Shown here piece after piece: positions 31,324 through 38,580 of a DNA stretch of 54,897 nucleotides. Origin of the DNA: Lachnospiraceae bacterium. Its GTDB lineage: Bacteria; Bacillota; Clostridia; Lachnospirales; Lachnospiraceae. The first letter of the stretch is position 1. Each line of letters starts with the position of its first letter. The stretch lies in assembly GCA_024696945.1 (NCBI GenBank), contig JAILGF010000154.1, forward strand, positions 1 to 54,897. Reading direction: 5' to 3'. Both the position numbers and the translations under genes were made by a program. Under the pieces are notes generated by a model. That model was not told the origin of the DNA and searched no databases. It worked only from the letters and a program-made list of their open reading frames with translations.

Positions 31324-31937
31324 AAATCACCCCTGTTCATGGTTTGTTCACGGGGTCTGACCCCAAACCCAAGCAGCAAGCCTACACAAAATCCAAGCAA
31401 ATGGACGACGAAGGTCGCGAGTCCGAGGAAATTGGCTAAAACCAGGTAACACAGAAGATACCGACTTCCTTGCAAATTCCGATATGTTTCCAACAACGAT
31501 CTGTCCCGAAGAAGCCACGTTGCCATCATCCCGAGGCAGCAGTATATGGCCGGTGATGCACCGTACATAAGTCCGTCGAGAAAGATCAGCAGGAATATTG
31601 CACATGCCGTAATCAGCCCCAAGTGGTAAACCAGGACCAGGCGAAATGTTCCGATCACTTTCTGCATGTATGCGCCGACAAACCAAAGTGCACAAACATT
31701 AGCTATAAGATGCCATATCGCCGGATGCAGATAGCCGTATGTTATAAGGCGAAAAATCTGCTCGCTTTTATAAACAGCATCAGGGGTTGCCCCCATAAAA
31801 TCCACCAGTTTACCGCCTCCGGTCAGCATTACCATTAGCCGATTACAATCCTGTGAGATCACCAGGTTGATTATGAAAATCACCACCATAGCGACACCGG
31901 CGGCTACGGCAAACTTGTTGTGACAAATCTTTTTCAT
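31320..31937 (-). CDS. Rhomboid-family intramembrane protease
   Basis: 205 residues with about six membrane helices. The HPAIWHLIANVCALW motif supplies the conserved Asn side of the site, YGASPAIYC holds the catalytic Ser (family GxSG, here GASP), and TFVVHLLGF the His. It should cut membrane helices. The Gly-to-Pro change after Ser is unusual and activity should not be assumed. The last 16 residues come from reading a REP-like copy (31352), ending ATGA onto the zinc-ribbon gene. Confidence 0.8.
   Translation of the reverse strand: MKKICHNKFAVAAGVAMVVIFIINLVISQDCNRLMVMLTGGGKLVDFMGATPDAVYKSEQIFRLITYGYLHPAIWHLIANVCALWFVGAYMQKVIGTFRLVLVYHLGLITACAIFLLIFLDGLMYGASPAIYCCLGMMATWLLRDRSLLETYRNLQGSRYLLCYLVLANFLGLATFVVHLLGFCVGLLLGFGVRPREQTMNRGDL
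31352..31364. repeat. REP-like palindrome inside the rhomboid 3' end
   Basis: Perfect GGGGTCTGACCCC with two GTTCA words; translated as GVRP in the rhomboid frame. Confidence 0.85.
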
Positions 31938-31954
31938 CTATAATCCTTGTTCAT

Positions 31955-31967
31955 GGGGTCTGACCCC
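31955..31967. repeat. REP-like palindrome
   Basis: Perfect GGGGTCTGACCCC preceded by TTGTTCAT, one base past the stop of the 31969 gene and upstream of the rhomboid start. Confidence 0.85.
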
Positions 31968-31968
31968 A

Positions 31969-33387
31969 TTAATAAATTATGTCGGAATCGCTTCTTTCGT
32001 CGGTGTTGTCAAGACGGCTGAATTTACTGAAGGAGCACTCAAGGACCTTAACTTCGTAAGACCATTCTCCGAGTATGGCACCGCACTTTCCCTTATCTAC
32101 ATGAACATTGCCGGCTTCTTCGTCTTCTACAATATAATCGAGACGGACCGGCCTTGTGAAATGCTTGCCGTTATTGTTTGTGTCAATCGATAAGCCCTTG
32201 ATATTTTTTGTGCTGCAGCTTGCGATGATTCCGTCGCTGAAGAAACCGCCGACCAGACCACCTACGGTAGGGGCTGAGCCCGGTTTGTATGCACGCAGCC
32301 TTGCGTTCTTTATGGTACAGTTGGAAATACATGTGCCGTGTACGCCGCTGCCGTCTTCACCTGCTTCCCTCATTATCAAAGGGTTGATGATCAGGCCTGT
32401 AAGCGATGTCAAGAAAGTTGCAATCAGCCACATAAATTTGGGACCTGATTCTACCTTTCCGATGAGCCCGCCTACAAATGATGCTCCGTCAATTCGAATA
32501 TCCTTGGCGTGGCAGTTTTCGATATAGCAGTTAACTGCTCGCCCAATAAGGGCACCTGATTCGGTTTTACGTGTATTCTGGTTGTATGATACAATTACGC
32601 TTTTTTCAATGTTTAGATCCCTGATGACAACTCCGGCGGCATATCCGAATACTCCGCAATCATCTTCACCATGATAGAACAGGCCGCGTATGGTATGTCC
32701 GTTGCCGTTGAAATCAACCAGACATCCGCCGGTTCCCCTGTCAAGGGCTACGGTGCCATATCTGCCGATAGGTGTCCAGTTATGTTCAGCGGGATTTTCT
32801 GCACTCCATGTTTCCCAGTCGGTCGTGTCGTTTAATACGATGTCGGTCTTTAGGTTTATGGTTACGCCATCAATGTTTCCATAGGTTCCTTTTTTGTCAT
32901 TTATGATCATGGCCAAGCCAGCCAATTGATCTGCGGTTTTGATGTCGTATGCATATTTATCCCCGGTGAACCAGGAAATATCTGTCTTCCCGGTCCATAC
33001 GGAGCCTTTGTCCGCTGGATTTACGGTTACCTTTACGGTGACTGTTTTGCTGTAGGACTTGTAGTTTGTGTCTCCTTTTGCGGTAACTTTTATCTTGACG
33101 TTGTATTTTCCTTCAGCCGTTGCCTTTTTGACCGTTAAGGCTCCGGTGCTTTTGACGATTTTAAATTTCTTTGAAAGGGACTTGTCAGCCAAGGTATAGC
33201 TAACCTTTCCGTATGCATTTTCAACTATTATTGGAAATTTTTCTTTTTTATATCCCTTGTTTACCTCCACCTTGGTGGTAGTGATCTTGGGGCTCTGTTT
33301 CTTTTTAGATGCAGCCGAAACCGGGCGAGTGTAGAATGCTGATACTATCAGTGCGAGAACAAGAGCTATGGATATTATCTTTTTCAT
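31969..33387 (-). CDS. Secreted GLUG-repeat-like surface protein
   Basis: 472 residues. Signal peptide 1-26, then an Ig-like/cadherin-like beta domain (about 30-125) and a parallel-beta region with GLUG-type turns (GVFGYAAGVVIRDLNIE, ASFVGGLIGKV, PTVGGLVGGF). It probably acts at the cell surface. The ATG at 33387 follows GGAGG; seven upstream codons are not needed. A hydrophobic stretch in the GLUG region (WLIATFLTSLTGLII) is unusual for a secreted protein. Confidence 0.7.
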   Translation of the reverse strand: MKKIISIALVLALIVSAFYTRPVSAASKKKQSPKITTTKVEVNKGYKKEKFPIIVENAYGKVSYTLADKSLSKKFKIVKSTGALTVKKATAEGKYNVKIKVTAKGDTNYKSYSKTVTVKVTVNPADKGSVWTGKTDISWFTGDKYAYDIKTADQLAGLAMIINDKKGTYGNIDGVTINLKTDIVLNDTTDWETWSAENPAEHNWTPIGRYGTVALDRGTGGCLVDFNGNGHTIRGLFYHGEDDCGVFGYAAGVVIRDLNIEKSVIVSYNQNTRKTESGALIGRAVNCYIENCHAKDIRIDGASFVGGLIGKVESGPKFMWLIATFLTSLTGLIINPLIMREAGEDGSGVHGTCISNCTIKNARLRAYKPGSAPTVGGLVGGFFSDGIIASCSTKNIKGLSIDTNNNGKHFTRPVRLDYIVEDEEAGNVHVDKGKCGAILGEWSYEVKVLECSFSKFSRLDNTDERSDSDIIY

Positions 33388-33414
33388 TTTGCGCCTCCAT
33401 GAAAACATGTGTAT

Positions 33415-33846
33415 TTAATTTTCAAAATTATTTCTTAGTATATCCTGCATGAATCGTATTATTTTTTCTTCGTTGTCGAAAATCCATCTGTCGATTTTTT
33501 CCGATTCATCAATCCACTCTTGCGGATACTCGAAATTATCTTGATACTTTTCATCACTATAGTGATGATTTCCTAATACATACATTCCGACAATTTCATT
33601 CTCCGGTGCATAACCACGGAGATATTTTATAATCGTATCAATTTCCTTTTTGTCGGCAGATTCGTAATAGGTCCATACTCCGCTCCTAAGCGATGTTCCC
33701 ATCCACGAGGATAATCCCAAAAATGCGGTAATGAAGTCCGGCTTATCCTTCATTGCATAAAGTGTTGTAAATAATTCCGGTTCTATAAGATAAAAATCCT
33801 TAGGCGGAATCTCGATTGCTTGTTTTATAATATCTGTCATGTTCAT
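33415..33846 (-). CDS. Hypothetical acidic protein
   Basis: 143 residues, soluble, acidic. The middle has LRSGVWTYYESADKKE and the end is helical. It lies 8 bases after the 33855 gene, so the two are probably cotranscribed. I recognise no family; small acidic proteins in such clusters are sometimes immunity proteins, but nothing here proves that. Confidence 0.6.
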   Translation of the reverse strand: MNMTDIIKQAIEIPPKDFYLIEPELFTTLYAMKDKPDFITAFLGLSSWMGTSLRSGVWTYYESADKKEIDTIIKYLRGYAPENEIVGMYVLGNHHYSDEKYQDNFEYPQEWIDESEKIDRWIFDNEEKIIRFMQDILRNNFEN

Positions 33847-33854
33847 CGCTCTTC

Positions 33855-34205
33855 TTACACAGGGTTATACTCAACCCATTCTCCATTTTTAAGCGTTTCT
33901 AGTTTTCCCCATTCTGGGTTTCCGATATTTCTTCCTTTTACTCGAATAGGTATGAATGCATCATGTTGACAATCAGGTAAGGGATCTTCTATTTCAATCC
34001 AACCTTTCTCGTCTATAAGATCATCCCATTCCTCATATAAATCTTCTATAAAATCGTACTGCCCATCATACGAGCATTGAACCGCATCTCTGCTACAATA
34101 TTCAAATAGTAAAATCCCGTCTTTTGTTCTATAAAACATTATTTTATATATATAGTCCTTCATATTGCACTTTATAGGTTCTTTAAGATATGCGTATTTT
34201 CTCAT
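33855..34205 (-). CDS. Hypothetical protein
   Basis: 116 residues, beta-rich with WDDLIDEKGWIEIEDPLPDC followed by a short basic strand and WGKLETLKNGEWVEY. There is no signal peptide. It is paired with the 33415 gene. The family is not recognised. The ribosome site is weak. Confidence 0.55.
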   Translation of the reverse strand: MRKYAYLKEPIKCNMKDYIYKIMFYRTKDGILLFEYCSRDAVQCSYDGQYDFIEDLYEEWDDLIDEKGWIEIEDPLPDCQHDAFIPIRVKGRNIGNPEWGKLETLKNGEWVEYNPV

Positions 34206-34283
34206 TAAGGCTAACTCTATCTTTCATTTTCTATGTTTAAAAAATTATATCATATGCCAAAAGTAAAAACAATAAAAATTAAT

Positions 34284-34296
34284 GGGGTCTGACCCC
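34284..34296. repeat. REP-like palindrome
   Basis: Perfect GGGGTCTGACCCC next to the terminator at 34304-34337. Confidence 0.85.
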
Positions 34297-34303
34297 GTAA
34301 AGA

Positions 34304-34337
34304 AACAGGCCGTTTCCCCTTAGGGAAGAGACCTGTT
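34304..34337 (-). terminator. Terminator-like hairpin
   Basis: AACAGG/CCTGTT outer stem with a TTCCC/GGGAA inner stem; on the minus strand followed by TCTTTA. It lies beyond the 34486 gene. Confidence 0.5.
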
Positions 34338-34408
34338 CAAAATTATGTTGGATTGAATTGGTTGACGTTATTATACTAATCCGAATCCTTCTGATTATCT
34401 TTTGGGCT

Positions 34409-34485
34409 TTGTTTTTCTTAGTTCTTTTTAGTTCTTATTATCTTTTTTGTTCTTTTTTGTTCTTCTTAGTTCTTTTTAGTTCTTC
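34409..34485. repeat. Degenerate TTAGTTCTTTT repeats
   Basis: About seven imperfect copies of a 10-11 base T-rich word (TTAGTTCTTTT, TTTTGTTCTT) directly beyond the stop of the 34486 gene. Low complexity, probably slipped-strand expansion. Confidence 0.7.
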
Positions 34486-35373
34486 TTACTTTACTACAGG
34501 ATTCATAGGCGTTCCGTACTCATCTGTAGTAGGGTCGATGAAGATCCAGCCCTTTAAGCCTGATGCTGTCTTTACATATGCTCTCATGGGCTCATATGTG
34601 TTGTTGTCGGTAAGGATGACCTTCTTGATAGTGAACTTCTCGCCTTCTGCGATCATGCCTTTTGAATTCTTGAGTTTCTTGTCTGAGAAGATCTCAATCT
34701 CTGTTGCTGCACTATACTTTGCAAGCTTGTTCTCTTCGTACTTCGCAGGTGCGATTGCGTATGTACCGCTCTTGCTCTCCTTCTCTACGAATCCGTCTTT
34801 CTTCAGTGTGTAGTTCCTTGTCAGCCAGATGTTGCCAAGGGTAGGTGTACAGGTTTCGATTGCGACCTTAATGGTATCGTTGTTATCCTGTGCCTTAAAT
34901 ATATATGAATGTGCTGCTTGAGGTACGAATTCACTGACTGCCTTGATCTCGCCCTTCTTATATCTGAACACTCTGTAGCCTAATACGATGTCGTCTACGT
35001 CTGCGAAGTATCTTGCTACGAGCTCCTCGCCTGCTTTACCGTGGTTTATGTCTATCTTCTGGACATCGATTTCCTTTAGGTGATCGAGTGTCTCATCAAG
35101 GCTGGGATTCTGATATGTATTGTTTTCTTTTGATACATACAAATCCTCTTCGTATACCTGCTTGCCATCGATGGTGAACCTGAAGCTGTAACCGAAATCA
35201 CCGTTATCAAATGGTGTTTTCTCCTGTTCATAGGAAACGATCTCTTCCTTGCCGTCTCCGTTAAAGTCACCGATCAGTGTGTTGTCATTTGCCCATGTTC
35301 CAATTGCTCCTGCTGCTGATACAAAACATACTGTTGCCAATCCACATGCTGCCATCTTCAATCCGTTAAACAT
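34486..35373 (-). CDS. Secreted FG-GAP / SH3-like protein
   Basis: 295 residues. Signal peptide 1-28. GDFNGDGKEEIVSYE (about 34-48) is an FG-GAP-type calcium loop. Residues about 220-280 (TEIEIFSDKKL.. SGLKGWIFI) form an SH3-like domain of the bacterial cell-wall type. It is probably exported and wall-associated. AAGGAG precedes the ATG. Confidence 0.7.
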   Translation of the reverse strand: MFNGLKMAACGLATVCFVSAAGAIGTWANDNTLIGDFNGDGKEEIVSYEQEKTPFDNGDFGYSFRFTIDGKQVYEEDLYVSKENNTYQNPSLDETLDHLKEIDVQKIDINHGKAGEELVARYFADVDDIVLGYRVFRYKKGEIKAVSEFVPQAAHSYIFKAQDNNDTIKVAIETCTPTLGNIWLTRNYTLKKDGFVEKESKSGTYAIAPAKYEENKLAKYSAATEIEIFSDKKLKNSKGMIAEGEKFTIKKVILTDNNTYEPMRAYVKTASGLKGWIFIDPTTDEYGTPMNPVVK

Positions 35374-35513
35374 AATTTTTTTCTCCTTTTTCTGTGTTGA
35401 ATATTTTATTGTTTTTTATTTTTGTCTTTGGGTTTGTTCCCTTGACTGTGGCTTTATAATACAGCAGAAATTCAGAGAAAACAATATTCAGAATCACCTC
35501 AAAACGTAGCAAA

Positions 35514-35541
35514 AGCTACACTCCGGGCAGGGGGTGTAGCT
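35514..35541. repeat. Stem-loop in the intergenic gap
   Basis: AGCTACACTCC/GGGGTGTAGCT, complete on the plus strand with one G-U pair, loop GGGCAG. It lies between the 35627 gene end and the promoter region of the 34486 gene. A weak T-run follows on the minus strand. Confidence 0.5.
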
Positions 35542-35581
35542 TAGTTTACATTAGTGTGGTAGATTGTTGCTTTATTTTCTT

Positions 35582-35611
35582 GGGGTCAGACCCCTTCGGG
35601 AGTCTGACCCC
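35582..35611. repeat. Hairpin-type REP-like repeat
   Basis: Two opposed cores separated by TTC, 15 bases past the second alpha/beta hydrolase stop. Confidence 0.85.
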
Positions 35612-35626
35612 AAGTTCATCATTTGT

Positions 35627-36610
35627 TCATGGGGTCTGACCCCCGTAGAAATCACAGATCATTTTCATGACGTTTTCATCATGTTCCATGTATAATTCTT
35701 TGTCGATTGTGCCCAGAGGCTCGTTTTTTTGATACTCTATCGCGTTGTCCGTAAGGAAATATGTGTAATGCTCATTGTGGTTTTGCTGATCCATAAGAAC
35801 GAACTCACATTTGCTGTTGGTTATAGAATCCTTTTTATCATAAATCGGACTTTTCCCATCACCGTAATACTCATCTATTTCAGCACTTATGACAAGAACT
35901 GGAATGTCAGACTTATTGATTCCATCCACAGCAGACAGATTACGGTCCTCACCATATTTTAAAGTTATGAATACAAGATTGATCGGTCGGATAAGGAAAT
36001 ACATCGGTTCTGTGAAGCGCTTCACGGAGCATTCCCACTGCTCTTTTGCATTATCAAATCCGGATGCAACAACGGCCGCATCCACTCTGTGATCGTAATT
36101 TAATACCGCTCCCGTGGCATATCCACCAAGACTATGTCCGAACAGATATATTGGCATGTCAGAGAATGCTTCATTATTGTCACAATAGGTCAAAACGGCA
36201 TCCATGTCGTAAACCGCTTGCGTGTATTTCCCGAAAGTATCTCCTTCACTTGTGTAACATCCGGTATAATCAAAACAGATTACCTGATATCCCGCATCGA
36301 CAAAATACCTTATCTCATACAATTTCACATCGTTGGCATCCCGATGTCCGGGCGAGACTACAATAAGTCCTTTGGTGTTGTCTTTTCCATATAAGTATGC
36401 AGACAAGATATTGTCACCTGAAGTCACCTGAAATTTTTCACGCGGGTAGTCTGCAGCCACATCATCATACACCAGCTGTTTCTCGGCGTCATATTCTTCG
36501 TAGGTACATTTGGACATAACCCTTCCATGAATCACCGCGATCACGATCGGTGTTATAATTAAATATATTACAGCCAGTATGATTGCTGTAATTTTGATAA
36601 ATTTTTTCAT
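35627..36610 (-). CDS. Membrane-anchored alpha/beta hydrolase (paralogue)
   Basis: 327 residues. An N-terminal membrane segment (7-28) precedes a serine hydrolase domain: SPGHRDANDV (oxyanion side), FGHSLGGYATG (nucleophile Ser), ISAEIDEYYG (Asp) and QQNHNEHY (His). It is paralogous with the 2323-3408 gene. The substrate is unknown. The end YGGQTP-stop is encoded by the REP-like copy at 35631. Confidence 0.8.
   Translation of the reverse strand: MKKFIKITAIILAVIYLIITPIVIAVIHGRVMSKCTYEEYDAEKQLVYDDVAADYPREKFQVTSGDNILSAYLYGKDNTKGLIVVSPGHRDANDVKLYEIRYFVDAGYQVICFDYTGCYTSEGDTFGKYTQAVYDMDAVLTYCDNNEAFSDMPIYLFGHSLGGYATGAVLNYDHRVDAAVVASGFDNAKEQWECSVKRFTEPMYFLIRPINLVFITLKYGEDRNLSAVDGINKSDIPVLVISAEIDEYYGDGKSPIYDKKDSITNSKCEFVLMDQQNHNEHYTYFLTDNAIEYQKNEPLGTIDKELYMEHDENVMKMICDFYGGQTP
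35631..35643. repeat. REP-like palindrome supplying a C-terminus
   Basis: Perfect GGGGTCTGACCCC with two GTTCAT words upstream; encodes GQTP-stop on the minus strand. Confidence 0.85.
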
Positions 36611-36751
36611 TTCATGTTTTCCAACCTTTTACGTAATCAGTTTAATAATCCTAATTAAAAAAGTATAGCAAATATGGTATTTCAAGTCAATTTTTTTATG
36701 CTTTTTAGAATTTGAATTTGTAATATCCTTTATAACAAAAAACGGTAAAAA

Positions 36752-36784
36752 ATATGACAATGAGAACCGTCCTCATTGTCATAT
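36752..36784. repeat. Second palindromic family copy (GAACCGTC core)
   Basis: Perfect 13-base arms ATATGACAATGAG/CTCATTGTCATAT around AACCGTC. The GAACCGTCC core is shared with 20401-20410. It is followed at once by a degenerate REP-like core. Confidence 0.75.
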
Positions 36785-36785
36785 A

Positions 36786-36799
36786 GGGAGTCTGCCCCC
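36786..36799. repeat. Degenerate REP-like half element
   Basis: GGGAGTCTGCCCCC, matching the right half of the hairpin-type repeat with one change. Confidence 0.55.
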
Positions 36800-36829
36800 A
36801 AGGGAAATGATCCCGTGTTCATCTTTTGT

Positions 36830-37450
36830 TCATGGGGTCTGACCCCAAGCTACAATAAACAGCGGCAGGTACATGCTTATCAGGTTCAGTCTCTGCCATA
36901 ATCCTTCACTGGCAATAGCACTACCGGCAAACTCTTCTTTGTCAGACATTACAAATAAAGCGAAGAAAACCAGAGCTGCTACAAAGCATATGATGCTTAT
37001 CACACCTATCATTGACTCATTGTTCTTGAATGATAAAATCGCTATCAACAAAGGTACAAATAAGAACAGCATGAATCCGATCACAGAACCGACACCATGG
37101 ATTTTTGATGCTGTAGTAACAACATCCTTTGTTTCATTTACGCTAAAGAAACATGTAAATATACACGCACCGACTGCAAACACCGCAACAAATACCATCA
37201 GTGTATATGTAAGTCCGCGTGATACTGAATGGTAATGATTATACAATGCCGGTAATGCTACCAGGAACAAAACACCTTCCAATAACATCCATATATTAAA
37301 CGGAGTTCTTACCGGACTCTGCGGATTTCCTAATGCACTTATTGACATTTTTATATTGCTATAATCCTTATAAAACAGGGCGAGTACCCATGAAACTAGG
37401 ATATCTCCTGCCATTGCCGCAAGTAATGCTATCCAGCCAATCTTTGTCAT
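36830..37450 (-). CDS. DUF998 membrane protein
   Basis: 206 residues with six membrane helices. ISALGNPQSPVRTPFNIWML near residue 38 matches DUF998. The function is unknown. The ATG at 37450 has AAAGGA at good distance; the ATG three codons earlier overlaps that site. The final AWGQTP-stop is encoded by the REP-like copy at 36834, cutting the last helix short. Confidence 0.75.
   Translation of the reverse strand: MTKIGWIALLAAMAGDILVSWVLALFYKDYSNIKMSISALGNPQSPVRTPFNIWMLLEGVLFLVALPALYNHYHSVSRGLTYTLMVFVAVFAVGACIFTCFFSVNETKDVVTTASKIHGVGSVIGFMLFLFVPLLIAILSFKNNESMIGVISIICFVAALVFFALFVMSDKEEFAGSAIASEGLWQRLNLISMYLPLFIVAWGQTP
36834..36846. repeat. REP-like palindrome supplying a C-terminus
   Basis: Perfect GGGGTCTGACCCC preceded by two GTTCAT-like words; encodes WGQTP-stop of the DUF998 gene. 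Confidence 0.85.
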
Positions 37451-37573
37451 ATATGTCATCCTTTCATTGTCAATGACATTAATATAACACAGATTATAGT
37501 TTATATAAAGGCTTTTGAAAGCGAATTATAGGGGTATAATGCTTTTTCCCATCCATTGATGTGTTCTTTTAAA

Positions 37574-37618
37574 CAAAAAAAGATGCATGGATAAGATTTT
37601 CTCTCATTCCTGCATCTT
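37574..37618 (-). terminator. Terminator of the small-protein operon
   Basis: AAGATGCA/TGCATCTT stem with an inner GGA/TCC pair, then TTTTTTTG on the minus strand. Its loop (GAGAAAATCTTATCC) is nearly that of the 38444-38487 terminator. Confidence 0.8.
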
Positions 37619-37658
37619 AATCTGTGATCATATTATATTTTATTATATTTCTATCAAT

Positions 37659-37722
37659 TACTGTGTATAAAGTACAACTATAATTACAACTACTGTGTGC
37701 AAAGTGCAACTATAATTACAAC
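37659..37722. repeat. Tandem 32-base duplication
   Basis: Two adjacent 32-base units (37659-37690, 37691-37722), 29 of 32 identical, each containing ACTATAATTACAAC. The second unit holds the last codons of the 28-residue protein. Confidence 0.85.
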
Positions 37723-37776
37723 TGCTGCGATAACGGGTAACGATTCCATAACTGCTACTCCTAATGCTGCTAACAT
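37690..37776 (-). CDS. 28-residue hydrophobic peptide
   Basis: An entirely hydrophobic helix, MLAALGVAVME then PVIAAVVIIVALCTQ, with a strong AGGAGG site. It is probably a membrane microprotein, the last gene of a three-gene mini-operon. A tandem 32-base duplication at its end repeats VVIIVxLxTQ beyond the stop. The family is unknown; it could be a toxin-like or signalling peptide, but that is only an idea. Confidence 0.5.
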   Translation of the reverse strand: MLAALGVAVMESLPVIAAVVIIVALCTQ

Positions 37777-37833
37777 ATCGTTTTCCTCCTTCTGTCAATT
37801 TTTTAATCCTGTTTTTATCTGTTTATTTGCGTT

Positions 37834-38128
37834 TCATCCCTTCATGTATATTTCAATTCCTTTTTCCTGTCTCTCATAAAGGGTATTAAATAATTTGTTG
37901 ATGAACTTTCTCATATTGACCATATCTCTTTTTTCTTCCAGTGTTCCATATGTTGCGTAATCCAGTTCCGGGAACAGCTTCTTGAAGTTGTTTTCAAGCT
38001 TGGGTCCTTTATTATACCAAATATATGTGTAGTTAATATCTTCAGGCTTCACAAAGAATGATTCTGCAATTTCTTCACTTGTCTTTGCAAATCCATCCTG
38101 TGTTACTGCGAAATGTCTTGGGTGTCAT
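37834..38128 (-). pseudogene. Frameshifted ~97-residue small protein
   Basis: The ATG at 38128 follows GAGGAG and opens MTPKTF, but the frame stops after 17 codons. From about 38112 another frame continues AVTQDGFAKTSEEIAESFF through KPEDINYTYIWYNK to GIEIYMKG at 37834. Removing one base near TTTCGCA (38108-38113) joins them into a 97-residue protein. This may be a real frameshift, a sequencing error, or slippage. The internal GTG at 38052 has no ribosome site. The family is unknown. Confidence 0.6.
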
Positions 38129-38158
38129 TGTTTTTCTCCTCTAATCTGTATTATTTTT

Positions 38159-38269
38159 TCAGTATGTTATGTATGCATCATCCTGATACAGGTAATGTGT
38201 TTCTTCGTCTTTTCTCATCATATCGTATTCTGCCTGCTGATCTGCTTCGTATTCGTAAATATCTTCCAT
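38159..38269 (-). CDS. 36-residue acidic, Tyr-rich peptide
   Basis: MEDIYEYEADQQAEYDMM.. ending QDDAYITY: six Tyr and many Asp/Glu. An AAGGT site precedes the ATG, and the consensus promoter at 38318-38346 starts about 40 bases upstream. First gene of the mini-operon. No family known. Confidence 0.5.
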   Translation of the reverse strand: MEDIYEYEADQQAEYDMMRKDEETHYLYQDDAYITY

Positions 38270-38317
38270 GGTATGTACCTTGCCTTTCGTTTGTTTTGTT
38301 TTCTTTATTGTGACTTT

Positions 38318-38346
38318 AGTATATGCCCGGAAGCCTTATATTTCAA
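38318..38346 (-). promoter_or_regulatory. Promoter of the small-protein operon
   Basis: TTGAAA (38341-38346), 17 bases, TATACT (38318-38323). Confidence 0.8.
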
Positions 38347-38443
38347 TATTCAGAGTTGTGCTGATATGTTGCATATGCTACAATTACAGAGAAATCTGTT
38401 ACTTAATTTACACTTGGAGATAAAACTGTATCTTTATAGTATA

Positions 38444-38487
38444 TAAAAAGAACGATGGAATAAGATTTCTCTTAACCCACCGCTCTT
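38444..38487 (-). terminator. Terminator of the 38581 lipoprotein gene
   Basis: AAGAGCGGTGG/CCATCGTTCTT, 11 pairs including two G-U on the minus strand, then TTTTTATA. The loop matches the terminator at 37574. Confidence 0.8.
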
Positions 38488-38515
38488 AATGTTTATTCTT
38501 TTTTCCAGCCGGATT

Positions 38516-38528
38516 GGGGTCTGACCCC
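38516..38528. repeat. REP-like palindrome
   Basis: Perfect GGGGTCTGACCCC followed by ATGAACAG, in the 3' region of the 38581 gene. Confidence 0.85.
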
Positions 38529-38580
38529 ATGAACAGAAAACGCCTTCAGTGTTTCCTCGTTATATTCGTTATATTTAACA

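Noticed and set aside
31348..31695. Alternative minus-strand frame in the rhomboid gene ending WGQTP
   Set aside because: The frame carrying the membrane helices and catalytic motifs is the other one; this frame has no domain.
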